Assembly (NCBI RefSeq): GCF_004770105.1
Contig: NZ_RQEY01000019.1
Span: forward strand, 372,001 to 436,000
Origin: Leptospira andrefontaineae
GTDB lineage: Bacteria > Spirochaetota > Leptospiria > Leptospirales > Leptospiraceae
Direction: 5' to 3'
Length of the DNA stretch: 64,000 nt
Shown piece after piece: positions 40,861-50,103 of the stretch (positions are counted from its first letter, which is position 1; each line of letters opens with the position of its first letter). The notes beneath the pieces are model-generated. The model was not told where the DNA came from and did not search any database. It was given only the letters and a program-made list of their open reading frames with translations. The position numbers and the translations under genes are program-made.

Positions 40861-41489
40861 AAGGATTGAATAAAGTTCTCCAGAATCTTTAGACCGAAGG
40901 AATAGGATTTTTCAGGATGGAATTGTGTTCCGAAAACATTTCCTTTCTCAACCACTGCTGGGAACTTCTCCCCATAATAATCGCAGAAACCGGTAATTGC
41001 GGAACTCTCCACTCCAACGGGACGGTAGGAGTGTATAAAATATGCGAAGGATTCGTCTTCTAAATTTTTCAATAAATTACTTTTAGAAGGATTTCTTTGG
41101 TACAATTTGTTCCATCCGATGTGAGGAACCTTGTAGTTTTTTCCCTTAAACTTTCGGATCTTACCTTTGATATAACCTAGTCCAGGAACAGTTGTATTCT
41201 TATTTCCGGAAACAACCTCGTCCGAATCTTCGAACAAAATTTGGAAACCGATACAAATACCGAACAAAGGTTTTTCTGCCTTTACATGATCATCTACAAA
41301 AGTTCTCAAACCAGACTCATTCAGATTTCTCATTGCTTTATCGAAATGACCATCACCTGGAAGAATGATCGCATCCGCTTCTTTCAAAACGGATGGCTCC
41401 TTAGTATAAGAAAAGTCTTTTGTGAAGAGTGAAATCGCTTTTAAGCAGGAGTGAATATTCCCCATTCCATAATCAAGAACGGCTATCAT
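40857..41489 (-). CDS. hisH: Imidazole glycerol phosphate synthase glutaminase subunit
   Basis: The 210-residue protein is a class I glutamine amidotransferase, supplying ammonia to HisF for imidazole glycerol phosphate synthesis. Signatures: DYGMGNIHS at the N-terminus, GICIGFQ with the nucleophile Cys around residue 79, and the His/Glu of FHPEKS near the C-terminus. The second gene of hisBHA, its start overlaps the hisB stop by 4 bases and its stop overlaps the hisA start by 4 bases. HisF is elsewhere in the genome. Confidence 0.97.
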   Translation of the reverse strand: MIAVLDYGMGNIHSCLKAISLFTKDFSYTKEPSVLKEADAIILPGDGHFDKAMRNLNESGLRTFVDDHVKAEKPLFGICIGFQILFEDSDEVVSGNKNTTVPGLGYIKGKIRKFKGKNYKVPHIGWNKLYQRNPSKSNLLKNLEDESFAYFIHSYRPVGVESSAITGFCDYYGEKFPAVVEKGNVFGTQFHPEKSYSFGLKILENFIQSL

Positions 41490-42067
41490 TCCAAGACACC
41501 CTTGGTAGAAGGAATTGCTCCGCCCGCAGCTGGATCTATCTCAATCGCCATTCTCAAAGCCTTACCGAAAGCTTTAAAAATAGATTCATGAATATGATGG
41601 CGATTTTCTCCGTAATGAACATGAACGTGAAGATTCATCTTAGCATTCAAAGCGAACTTCTGTAGGAATTCCAACGATAGCTCTGCATCGTAAATCCCGA
41701 ACTTACCCACAAGTTCCGGACCGGTATATTTATAATAATATCTACCGCCCAGATCCACAGCAACGGTTGTAAGAACCTCATCCATTGGGAGAGTATAATG
41801 ACCGTATCTTCTGATACCTGCCTTATCTCCCAGCTGCTTGTGAAGAGTCCCACCGAGAAGAATCGCAGTATCCTCAACACTATGATGACAATCGATTTCT
41901 ATGTCACCTCGCAACCATAGATCAATATCCAGAAGCCCATGTTTAGAAACATGGGAAAGCATATGCTCGAAAAACGGAATTTGAGTATCGAATTTATAAT
42001 TACCTGTACCCCGAATATTCAGGGAGAGCTTGATGTCCGTCTCCGAAGTTTTGCGTTCTTCTTTCAT
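41486..42067 (-). CDS. hisB: Imidazoleglycerol-phosphate dehydratase
   Basis: The 193-residue monofunctional dehydratase produces imidazole acetol phosphate. It holds the two diagnostic metal-binding motifs, [13 protein letters not shown] at about 58-70 and the second [15 protein letters not shown] at about 146-160, typical of HisB without a phosphatase domain. Length is normal. It is the first gene of hisBHA. AGGAT precedes the ATG at 42067. The 116 bases before it include the tRNA-Leu gene on the opposite strand and the putative promoter. Confidence 0.97.
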   Translation of the reverse strand: MKEERKTSETDIKLSLNIRGTGNYKFDTQIPFFEHMLSHVSKHGLLDIDLWLRGDIEIDCHHSVEDTAILLGGTLHKQLGDKAGIRRYGHYTLPMDEVLTTVAVDLGGRYYYKYTGPELVGKFGIYDAELSLEFLQKFALNAKMNLHVHVHYGENRHHIHESIFKAFGKALRMAIEIDPAAGGAIPSTKGVLE

Positions 42068-42183
42068 TCTATCCTGACCCTACTTTCCTCTTAATTATCG
42101 TGTCAATGAATTCCAAAAATAAGCTGACGGAAAGTCCCTAAAGGCAAAATTATCCGTAAGGGAAAGAATCCCTCCAACCACTA

Positions 42184-42265
<82 letters not shown>

Positions 42266-42285
42266 AAATCAAGTAATACAGAAAA

Positions 42286-45200
42286 TCAATCTCTTCTTCC
42301 TGAAAACCAAAAGTAGAACGCAGGAACGACAAACCTGCTCAACACCGTAGCAGCAATCTCTCCAAAAATCAAAGACACTGCCAGACCTTGGAAAATCGGA
42401 TCAAATAACATTACAGAAGATCCAACAATCACTGCAGCGGCAGTCAAAAACATTGGACGAAAACGAACCACTCCTGCATCCAAAACGGCTCTTTTCAGAT
42501 CCTTTCCTACCTCGATCTCAGCCTGAATAAAATCTACCAAGATGATCGAGTTTCGAACTATGATCCCAGCTCCTGCAATAAAACCGATCATGGATGTCGC
42601 AGTAAAGTAAGCTCCCGAAACTAAATGCCCTGGAATGATCCCTATAAGAGAGATGGGGATCGGCGCCATAATGATGATCGGAAGTTTATAATCTTGGAAC
42701 CAGCCAAGAACCAAAACATAGATCAAGATCATCACAACTGCAAAGGCTCCGCCCAAGTCTCGAAAGACCTCATATGTTATGAACCACTCTCCATCCCATT
42801 TTATTACCGGTTGTTTTGTATTCCAAGGTACTTCGGAAGTAAAGATAGGGTATTTGATTTTAGGAGTTAAAGAAAGAATTCCATAAACGGGAGCTTCTTC
42901 CTTTCCTGAAAATTCTGCAGTCACGTATTCCAAAGGTTTTAAATTTTTACGATGAAGTACTTTCGATGAAATTCTTTCGCCTTCTCCCACTAAATTTTTT
43001 GGAGAAACAGATCCGGAAAATTGAGAAGATAAATCCCAACTATTAAACGGAGAATATGAAGATCGAAATTCATTTGGAACAGACAAATCAACTGAAATAT
43101 CTTCCGAATGTTCCGATTCGGATAGAATGAAAACAGGAGTTTCTCCAAAAAATAATCCTGCATTTTTTGCCATTACGAAGGAAGGAATTCCAACAAGTCC
43201 CCCCTTATCAAATTTGAAGGGATATCTGATTTTCGGTCTGATTTCAGAAAGACTAGAATCTATATCCACTACTCCTTCTTGAGCTTCCGTTATAGAACGT
43301 ATCTCCTGAGCAACTCGAACTCTTTCTTTTTCGGTCGGCCCGTATATTTCTATCACTAGAGTAGAAAGTACCGGAGGTCCCGGTGGGATCTCCAGCACCT
43401 TACTGAGAACGGATTTTTCCTTATTATATTTTTCTAAAATAGGACGAATGGATTCAATGATCTCGTGGCTCTTTTTCTTTCTAGAGTTTTTATCTTTTAA
43501 AACGATATGAAGATCGGATTTCCATTCTTCTCTTCTTAAAAATGTATGTTTTACCATTCCAGAAAATGAGAAAGGCGCGGGCTCTCCCGCAAAGATCTGT
43601 ATCTTCTCCACATACTCTTGCTTAAGAATCGATTTTGCAAGTTCGCTACTTAACTCTATAGTTTTAGAAAGCGGGGTTCTTGGATCAAAATCCAATGTTA
43701 TCTGAAATTCGTCCTTATCATCAAAAGGTAACATCTTCACTTTCACCGCTTTGAATGCCACCAAGGAAATAGAAATAGCAAACAGCGCAATGATCAGAAG
43801 GATCATTTTTATCAGATTCGATCTGGATTCTAAAAGCCATCCCGCAATTTTAAGATAGATCGTATCTAATCGTGAAATTTTCTGTTTCTTTGTTCCCCCA
43901 GTATGTTCTTTCAAAATTTTTAAACTGATCCAAGGAATGACGGAGAAGGCCACAAAAAGGGAAAGAAGCATCGCAAGGCTGGCCCCAACAGGGATCGGTT
44001 TCATATATGGTCCCATTAAACCACGCACGAATGCCATCGGCAATATTGCGGCAATTACAGTAAAGGTCGCCAAGATTGTAGGATTTCCCACTTCTGAAAC
44101 TGCATCCAAGATAGATCTGATCTTTCCCTTATTCCCGGGGAAAGCAAGATGCCTTTCTATATTCTCAACCACAACTATGGCATCGTCCACAAGTATCCCT
44201 ATCGAAAAAATAAGTGCAAACAATGTTACGCGGTTTAAAGTGTAATCCAGAAAATAATAAATTGCTAATGTAAGAGCCAATGTAACCGGGATTGCTACGA
44301 AAACCACAAAGGAAGCGCGGATCCCCATCCATAAAGCGATCAAAGCAGAAACTGAAATAGTCGCGATGAGAAGATGTTCTATCAGTTCCTTGGACTTTAT
44401 TCCTGCCGTTCTACCGTAATCCCGGATAACGCTCAGTTTTATCCCGCTCGGAAGGTCTTTTCTAAATTCATCAGCACGTTCTCGGATGATTTTCGATAAT
44501 TCCTCTACGTTCGTTCCTTTTCTCTTAGAAAATACGATAGTTACCGCATTCTCTCCGAGTTCAGGATTTTCTTTTTGAAAGAAATAAGACTGTTTGGTTC
44601 TTTCCTGAGGTCCTTCATATACTTGTGCTATATCTCCTAACTTAACGACTCTTCCCCAACTTTGTTTGATAGGGATCTTTCTTAGGTCGTCAGAGTTTCT
44701 GATAGAAGAACCGATCTCGATATCATACACACTTTTAGTTCCCCAATTTTTTCCTGCCGGGAAATCGGAAGAGTTTGCCTGTAAACTTTCTGCTAGTTGG
44801 ATAAAATCCACGCCGAATTCTTTCATTCTTTGTGGATTTGCGATTACACGGACTGATTTTTTTCTTCCTCCCAATAGCTCCACTTTCGAAAGATCAGGGG
44901 TAGAAGATAATTCTCTCGCTAAAGGAGAAACCAAATTACGAAGAGAATAATCATCCGCTTCTGTTGAACTAAAAGTAAGAGCTAAAAAAGGAACATCATC
45001 AATCGTATAAGAATTCACTGAAGGATCGGATGTATTTGGAGGAAGTTGGTCTCTGAGCTCTAGGATTTTATGATGTATCTTAACTAAAGACGGTTCTAAA
45101 GGCTCACCCACTTTAAAGCGGACTGTAATCAAAGACTGATGGTCTCTAGTTGCAGAATATACATATTCCACTCCTTCCAATCCCCATACCGATCTTTCTA

Positions 45201-45441
45201 CCGGTTCAGTAATTTTTCTTTCCATTTCTTTCGCGGAGTATTGAGGAGAAGAAAAGGAAATATCCACCATAGGAACGGAAATTTGAGGCTCTTCTTCCTT
45301 CGGAGTTAAATATACGGAAAGTATTCCGGCAAAAATACTTACTACCGCAAAGATCGGAGTTAACTTAGAACGGATAAATTTTCCCGCGAGCTTTCCTGCA
45401 AAACCTTCTGCTTGTTCTTGTTTATCATTTCCCATCATCAT
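42286..45441 (-). CDS. RND-family efflux permease
   Basis: The 1051-residue protein has the RND layout: an N-terminal helix, a large periplasmic loop, TM2-TM6, a second periplasmic loop and TM7-TM12. The proton-relay Asp pair is in TM4 (GILVDDAIV). The loops show RND family motifs near EPVERSVWGLEGVEYVYS and in the C-terminal half. It pumps substrates from periplasm or inner membrane using the proton gradient; the substrate is unknown. Unlike most RND operons, no HlyD-like adaptor gene is adjacent. The start at 45441 (three ATGs in a row) overlaps the TolC gene by 17 bases, with AGAGG immediately upstream. Part of the CsoR-like-controlled unit. Confidence 0.93.
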   Translation of the reverse strand: MMMGNDKQEQAEGFAGKLAGKFIRSKLTPIFAVVSIFAGILSVYLTPKEEEPQISVPMVDISFSSPQYSAKEMERKITEPVERSVWGLEGVEYVYSATRDHQSLITVRFKVGEPLEPSLVKIHHKILELRDQLPPNTSDPSVNSYTIDDVPFLALTFSSTEADDYSLRNLVSPLARELSSTPDLSKVELLGGRKKSVRVIANPQRMKEFGVDFIQLAESLQANSSDFPAGKNWGTKSVYDIEIGSSIRNSDDLRKIPIKQSWGRVVKLGDIAQVYEGPQERTKQSYFFQKENPELGENAVTIVFSKRKGTNVEELSKIIRERADEFRKDLPSGIKLSVIRDYGRTAGIKSKELIEHLLIATISVSALIALWMGIRASFVVFVAIPVTLALTLAIYYFLDYTLNRVTLFALIFSIGILVDDAIVVVENIERHLAFPGNKGKIRSILDAVSEVGNPTILATFTVIAAILPMAFVRGLMGPYMKPIPVGASLAMLLSLFVAFSVIPWISLKILKEHTGGTKKQKISRLDTIYLKIAGWLLESRSNLIKMILLIIALFAISISLVAFKAVKVKMLPFDDKDEFQITLDFDPRTPLSKTIELSSELAKSILKQEYVEKIQIFAGEPAPFSFSGMVKHTFLRREEWKSDLHIVLKDKNSRKKKSHEIIESIRPILEKYNKEKSVLSKVLEIPPGPPVLSTLVIEIYGPTEKERVRVAQEIRSITEAQEGVVDIDSSLSEIRPKIRYPFKFDKGGLVGIPSFVMAKNAGLFFGETPVFILSESEHSEDISVDLSVPNEFRSSYSPFNSWDLSSQFSGSVSPKNLVGEGERISSKVLHRKNLKPLEYVTAEFSGKEEAPVYGILSLTPKIKYPIFTSEVPWNTKQPVIKWDGEWFITYEVFRDLGGAFAVVMILIYVLVLGWFQDYKLPIIIMAPIPISLIGIIPGHLVSGAYFTATSMIGFIAGAGIIVRNSIILVDFIQAEIEVGKDLKRAVLDAGVVRFRPMFLTAAAVIVGSSVMLFDPIFQGLAVSLIFGEIAATVLSRFVVPAFYFWFSGRRD

Positions 45442-46852
45442 TTTCCTCTGAATAAAGGATAAGCTGAGCTCTCGTTTTTAAATATTCTAGATCCATAAAC
45501 TCCTTCCTGGACAAAGCGTCCGAAGTTCTAGAAAAACTTTCTGCCAGACTAGAAGCGGGAATATTTCCTCTCTTGAATAATGTTTGAGAAAGAAGAAGTT
45601 GTTCATACTGGATCCGGTAAGCTTGTTCCGAATCTTTTCTATTTTCAGACAATACTCTCTCTTTTTCTAATAGGATCTTAAAATCCGAATTTTCCTTTAA
45701 TCTAGTTTCCCTCGCTTTTGTTTCCGCAACATCCGCTTGGATCATCGCTTCTTTTTTAGAACCCAAATCCGTTGGATTCAGAAGATTCATCTGCAAGAAA
45801 ACTCCTGCGTTGTAAGAGTTAGCAAAATTCCTATCTCCATTATATCCATATGCTTCCGCATAAACTCCTACCTTAGGCAGAAACTTTGAATTTTCCATCG
45901 CAACCTTTTGTTTCGATATGTTTGAATAAGATTCTAGAATTTTTGAAATTACGGTGCGTCTTTCCGACTCGGAAGAGGGCATAGGCAAAACTTCTTCATA
46001 AAAACGAGAGAAAGAAATTTCAGAAGGATGTAAATTTTCTAGCGCACCTCCCGACAATATTCTGATCGATTCTATGGCTTCTTTTCGATATAGTTCCTTT
46101 TCTTTTATCTCGGAAGACACTCTAAGTTGAACAGATCTTAAGGCAAGGGAACCGGAATGACCAATCGGATTCCCAACAGTATCTAATCTATATGAGTTCA
46201 CGAAAAAATCCAGTTGATGGAGTATTTTCTCTCTTTCCTTAACTGCACCTGAAAACACTAAAGAAGAACGGAATGCAACCGCCGTTTGGATATATAAAGT
46301 TTTTCTAAAGTATTCAGATTCCAGGATATAAGAGTGAAGTTCCTTATCTTTAATCTCCTTGAACGCCTTGCCAGATCCACCTTCATATAATGAAAACTCC
46401 ATGCCCAAAGTTCCTCGAGAATATACATTGTTACCCGGATGATTTAAGGTATCTTTCGCAAATATATTAGCTGAATTCGGATTTATATTCTGATAAAGTT
46501 GATTGTTTGAATCTAAAAAATTGGAAAGATTAGATCGATTGCTCGAAGTTGAAAAGTCCGATTGAGTTGCGGATCTTTGTCCCAATTTTCCCGTAAAATT
46601 TAAGATAGGATCGTTCGTTTGATAAGTACGAACATCTGTATATAATTTGGGAAACCAATGTAAACCCGCTCTAGCGCTCGCGGATTTTGCCGCCTCTATT
46701 TCCAAACTTTTCGTTTGTAAAGAAGGAGAATTTCCTACCACCTTTTCCCAGATCGAGAAAAAGTCCATATTCGGATCTGCGGCATTGTTCGGAAGTGGTA
46801 TCGTGAATAATACCCCACCCAGTATAAGCGATAGAACGGATTTGGATCTCAT
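45425..46852 (-). CDS. TolC-family outer-membrane efflux protein
   Basis: The 475-residue protein has a signal peptide (about 1-24, ending PNNAA), then two long helical hairpins with Asn/Ser-rich beta regions, the layout of TolC-type trimeric channels. Length is usual. The C-terminus is helical. The gene lies between DUF2892 (5 bases upstream, stop overlapping the ribosome site) and the RND permease (17-base overlap), so all three are coupled. Its role is to carry RND substrates across the outer membrane. The expected periplasmic adaptor is missing. Confidence 0.87.
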   Translation of the reverse strand: MRSKSVLSLILGGVLFTIPLPNNAADPNMDFFSIWEKVVGNSPSLQTKSLEIEAAKSASARAGLHWFPKLYTDVRTYQTNDPILNFTGKLGQRSATQSDFSTSSNRSNLSNFLDSNNQLYQNINPNSANIFAKDTLNHPGNNVYSRGTLGMEFSLYEGGSGKAFKEIKDKELHSYILESEYFRKTLYIQTAVAFRSSLVFSGAVKEREKILHQLDFFVNSYRLDTVGNPIGHSGSLALRSVQLRVSSEIKEKELYRKEAIESIRILSGGALENLHPSEISFSRFYEEVLPMPSSESERRTVISKILESYSNISKQKVAMENSKFLPKVGVYAEAYGYNGDRNFANSYNAGVFLQMNLLNPTDLGSKKEAMIQADVAETKARETRLKENSDFKILLEKERVLSENRKDSEQAYRIQYEQLLLSQTLFKRGNIPASSLAESFSRTSDALSRKEFMDLEYLKTRAQLILYSEENDDGK

Positions 46853-46857
46853 TGGAC

Positions 46858-47088
46858 TTACCTATCAGATCCGCATTTTTTAGGGACGCCCAATCGAGTA
46901 AGAACGAAACCCATCGGGCAAAATCCTGTCACGGAGAATAGGATCATATTGATCCCAACTAAAAGATTCAGAAGAAGTCCCCATGGGCTGAAAAAGTTCG
47001 CGACGATTAAGCCGATCAAAGAGACTGATCCCGCAATCAGGAATAAGACTCTCTCCAAATACCAGCTTTGAGTGTTTGTATTCTCCAT
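46858..47088 (-). CDS. DUF2892 small membrane protein (YgaP-like)
   Basis: The 76-residue protein has two transmembrane segments (about 10-30 and 34-54) with a Pro-Trp-Gly hinge, then CPMGFVLTRLG, as in DUF2892. These proteins occur as the membrane part of YgaP-type rhodanese proteins and in operons controlled by CsoR- and CstR-type repressors, linked to sulfide or thiol-stress handling. The first gene of the operon, its ATG at 47088 follows GGGGG and an inverted-repeat operator. An ATG at 47151 would add a Pro-rich leader across that operator and is less likely. Confidence 0.85.
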   Translation of the reverse strand: MENTNTQSWYLERVLFLIAGSVSLIGLIVANFFSPWGLLLNLLVGINMILFSVTGFCPMGFVLTRLGVPKKCGSDR

Positions 47089-47090
47089 AT

Positions 47091-47112
47091 TATATACCCC
47101 CCTAGGTATATA
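47091..47112. promoter_or_regulatory. Operator 1 for the CsoR/CstR-like repressor
   Basis: TATATACC-N6-GGTATATA is a perfect 8+8 inverted repeat (47091-47098 and 47105-47112, six-base spacer) just before the DUF2892 start codon. It shares the core ATACC-N6-GGTAT with operators 2 and 3. Confidence 0.75.
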
Positions 47113-47120
47113 ATATCCAC

Positions 47121-47136
47121 ATACCCATGGGGGTAT
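47121..47136. promoter_or_regulatory. Operator 2 for the CsoR/CstR-like repressor
   Basis: ATACC-CATGGG-GGTAT (47121-47136) repeats the ATACC-N6-GGTAT core. A TTGACC -35-like element lies at 47143-47148 (minus sense), placing this site in the promoter spacer. Binding here would block transcription of the DUF2892-TolC-RND operon. Confidence 0.75.
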
Positions 47137-47231
47137 ATAATTGGTCAACAAAAATCGAATCTTATAATAAATTTAGGAGCCCAAAATCTGTTTTGAGCGC
47201 CAAAGTTAGAAAAATTACTTAAGAGGTGAGA

Positions 47232-47498
47232 TTAGAGAGAGAATGCGGCTTTGATCGCTTTTTTTAGGTTCTTTTGGATCGAAGCGGAAGATTTCTTTTC
47301 TGAAAAACATTTATCCAAATATTCTTGAACATAAGCTTCTCCGAATTTTTTGAGAGCTTGGCTGGAAGCTTTTAGTAAAATTAAGGTTTTTTCACAATCT
47401 TCATCCTTATCATGCAGACTCTTTTCAAGAGCATCCAGCTGGCCTTTGATCCTATGTAATCTATGAGTAAGTTGTTTTCTTATTTCATCTAGTTCCAT
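47232..47498 (-). CDS. CsoR/CstR-family metal- or persulfide-sensing repressor
   Basis: The 88-residue all-helical protein belongs to the CsoR/RcnR/FrmR (DUF156) family: it has HRLHRIKGQLDALE at the N-terminus and the Cys ligands C35 and C64. In copper-sensing CsoR the ligands are Cys-His-Cys; here the His position (residue 60, four before C64) is Tyr, giving the Cys-x-Cys set typical of CstR-like persulfide sensors. A predicted operator lies immediately upstream of its ATG and two more precede the DUF2892 operon, so it probably represses both itself and that operon. The true inducer (copper, polysulfide or aldehyde) is not settled by sequence. Confidence 0.88.
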   Translation of the reverse strand: MELDEIRKQLTHRLHRIKGQLDALEKSLHDKDEDCEKTLILLKASSQALKKFGEAYVQEYLDKCFSEKKSSASIQKNLKKAIKAAFSL

Positions 47499-47503
47499 AA
47501 CGT

Positions 47504-47519
47504 ATACCCTGTATGGTAT
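47504..47519. promoter_or_regulatory. Operator 3, upstream of the CsoR/CstR-like gene
   Basis: ATACC-CTGTAT-GGTAT (47504-47519) lies six bases upstream of the repressor start codon. The same ATACC-N6-GGTAT core occurs twice before the DUF2892 operon, so the repressor very likely controls its own gene too. Confidence 0.7.
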
Positions 47520-47620
47520 GTAGAGTTGTCAAGAATTATACTGAAACCTGTAGACCATTGACGTACTCTAAAAATAAAAAAGAATAGATTACACATTCCA
47601 ATCTCAGATCTTCTATCTAA

Positions 47621-48337
47621 ATGAAAACGGCTATTAGTCTTTGTTCTATTTTACTCATTTCCTGTGTTGGTTCTGCTCAAAGAATGCAACAGGTTTACCT
47701 AGACCATCCGGATATCAGCAAGGCCTGTCTGCAGTTCCTTTCTTCTGAAAAATCCGCATCGAGCGAAAACGAGCAAATTATGTTGGATACTTTGTACAAA
47801 ATATCCGAACATAATATTCGGGAAACTTATCTAACCGGCCAAATCGTATATGTACCAGAAGCAGGAGAAGGAAAATATCTCCACCTAAACAAAGATGAAA
47901 AATTCGAATATTATAGGATCAAGTACGAGACTTTAGGCGCCAAAGATGGAACGGATTTTTTTTGTGCGGAAAAACTTCGCTTAGACTTGGAGAAAAAATT
48001 TCAGACAACATCTGCAAAATTGAAAAAGAATCCTTTGGATCTAAAGGTGAGACAAGAACTCGAAACCAATTTGGACTCTTATCTTAAATTTGCTAACGCA
48101 GTTCAGGGCAAATCACAAATCGTAAGGAACTTTTTATTCTTCTCGCTTGGAAAATATATGAAAGGAGATCAGGGCCTTCCTATCTCTCCTTGTGAATTCA
48201 CACAAAAAATATTAAATCCGATCACGATCGCCACTTCCGGATTAACCGATGCGGATTCTAAACTTGCTTGGGCTGCCAATATCCAAATTTTTACTGCCTA
48301 TGAGTTGGGATTTACAATGGCCGGATATTGTAAGTAA
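47621..48337 (+). CDS. Hypothetical lipoprotein
   Basis: The 238-residue protein has a short lipoprotein signal (lipobox LISC, Cys15). The mature part is helical and charged, with three further Cys (36, 106 and 184), and a C-terminus ending in GYCK. I do not recognise a family. It lies next to the CsoR-like repressor but on the opposite strand, with a gap of about 120 bases; no copy of the ATACC-N6-GGTAT operator was seen immediately upstream, so a link to that regulon is doubtful. It could be a small envelope lipoprotein. Start ATG at 47621 gives the only sensible signal peptide. Confidence 0.65.
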   Translation: MKTAISLCSILLISCVGSAQRMQQVYLDHPDISKACLQFLSSEKSASSENEQIMLDTLYKISEHNIRETYLTGQIVYVPEAGEGKYLHLNKDEKFEYYRIKYETLGAKDGTDFFCAEKLRLDLEKKFQTTSAKLKKNPLDLKVRQELETNLDSYLKFANAVQGKSQIVRNFLFFSLGKYMKGDQGLPISPCEFTQKILNPITIATSGLTDADSKLAWAANIQIFTAYELGFTMAGYCK

Positions 48338-48458
48338 ATACTCGACTAACTCTGTTTATCTGTTTTGAGATAAAACAATTTAGAATTCTTTCGATTCTTC
48401 TTGACCGTAACTAATTCAATGCAATAATCTTGGCCCGACAATTTATGCGGAGAAGTTT

Positions 48459-50072
48459 ATGCGTTCCACGATGATGGATTATCCATTGGTTCTGCCTTCC
48501 ATTTTAAAAAGAGCAAAAGAGGTTCATCCTCATAAGGAAATCGTAACCAAATGGCATGATAATTCCATTCAGAGATTGACGTATGGAGAATTTTACAAAA
48601 GAACGATCCGTTTGATGAGCGCTTTAAGAAAGGCCGGTGTAAAACCCGGCGAAGCAATTGCCACTTTTTGTTTAAATCATTCCGTTCACTTAGAATTATA
48701 TTTTGCGATCCCGAGTATTCGAGCTGTTCTTCATACGATCAATATTCGATTATTTCCGGAACAACTCATATATATCATCAACGAAGCTAAGGACAAATTT
48801 ATATTTGTAGATAAATCTTTAGCTCCTGCTATCGAAAAAAATTTAAGCCAGATCCACGGTGTCCAAAAATTTATTATCATAGACGATAAGGAAAATGTCC
48901 CATTTCCAAATCTTCCGAATGCGATTTCATACGAAGATTTTTTGAAAACAGGGGATGATATAGAAAATTTCGAACCTATCGATGAGTTCGAGGCAGCAGG
49001 GATCTGTTATACTTCCGGAACGACTGGAAATCCGAAAGGAGTTGTTTATTCTCATAGATCCACATATTTACATTCGATGTCCATCTGTATGGGCGATGCA
49101 TTATGCATTCGAGAAGCTGAAACTGTTCTTCCGGTAGTTCCGATGTTCCATGTTAACTCTTGGGGAATTCCTTTCGCTTCCGTAATGACTGGATGTAAGT
49201 TAGTATTTCCTGGAAAACATCTTTTGGGCGCTGCACTTGCCGAACTATTGGAATCGGAAGAAGTTACTCTAACTGCAGGAGTTCCTACAGTTTGGAACGT
49301 TCTCTACCAACACTTAAAGAAAACAAAATATAATCTAAAACTTCACACTATGGTTGTAGGCGGTTCCGCTGCACCGAGAGGTTTGATAGAAGGTTTCGAA
49401 AAAGATTTTGGGATCTCCATTCTTCATGCTTGGGGAATGACAGAAACTTCTCCCGTTGGAACCGTTTCTCACCTTCGCGGTTTTATGAAAAATTTAGATG
49501 ATAATACAAGATACTCCTATAGAGCAAAACAAGGCGTGCCTGTTCCAGGTGTAGAGATCAGAGCGATTGATGATAACGGCAAAGATGTTCCGAAGGATGG
49601 AAAAACTCCTGGAGAACTTTTAGTGCGAGGACCTTGGATCGCTGCTTCATATAAAAGCGGAGAATCTTCCGAATCTTTTACCTCCGACGGTTGGTTTCGC
49701 ACAGGAGATGTTGTGGTTTTAGATGAGTACGGTTATATGCAGATCACAGATCGCAAAAAGGATCTGATCAAAACAAGAGGAGAATGGATCTCTTCTGTTG
49801 ATATGGAAAACTTAGTTATGGCAGATCCGGATGTATTAGAAGCAGCCGTTGTAGGAAGAAAGGATCCTGTCAGAGACGAGGCACCGGTTATATTTGTAGT
49901 TCCTGTAGAAGGTAAGGAAGTAGATCCGAAAAAGATACATGATCGACTCAAAGATAATTTTGCCCACTGGCAATTACCGAAGCTAGATGATATTCGGTCG
50001 GTTTCTGCAATTCCAAAAACCAGTGTAGGTAAGTTCGATAAGAAAATCCTCAGAAAAGAATTAGAAGAATAG
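48459..50072 (+). CDS. Long-chain fatty-acid--CoA ligase-like AMP-binding protein
   Basis: The 537-residue protein is an ANL-family adenylating enzyme: the P-loop [16 protein letters not shown] around 184-199, [10 protein letters not shown] around 325, [10 protein letters not shown] and the hinge-region [15 protein letters not shown], then the C-terminal lysine motif [11 protein letters not shown]. It activates a carboxylic acid to an acyl-AMP, then to acyl-CoA; the length and motifs fit medium- or long-chain fatty acids. It probably feeds beta-oxidation, on which Leptospira depends for carbon. GGAGAAG precedes the ATG at 48459. The MFS exporter follows closely. Confidence 0.9.
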   Translation: MRSTMMDYPLVLPSILKRAKEVHPHKEIVTKWHDNSIQRLTYGEFYKRTIRLMSALRKAGVKPGEAIATFCLNHSVHLELYFAIPSIRAVLHTINIRLFPEQLIYIINEAKDKFIFVDKSLAPAIEKNLSQIHGVQKFIIIDDKENVPFPNLPNAISYEDFLKTGDDIENFEPIDEFEAAGICYTSGTTGNPKGVVYSHRSTYLHSMSICMGDALCIREAETVLPVVPMFHVNSWGIPFASVMTGCKLVFPGKHLLGAALAELLESEEVTLTAGVPTVWNVLYQHLKKTKYNLKLHTMVVGGSAAPRGLIEGFEKDFGISILHAWGMTETSPVGTVSHLRGFMKNLDDNTRYSYRAKQGVPVPGVEIRAIDDNGKDVPKDGKTPGELLVRGPWIAASYKSGESSESFTSDGWFRTGDVVVLDEYGYMQITDRKKDLIKTRGEWISSVDMENLVMADPDVLEAAVVGRKDPVRDEAPVIFVVPVEGKEVDPKKIHDRLKDNFAHWQLPKLDDIRSVSAIPKTSVGKFDKKILRKELEE

Positions 50073-50103
50073 ACCTCTAGTATTCGGTTCCAATTCTAGG
50101 AGA

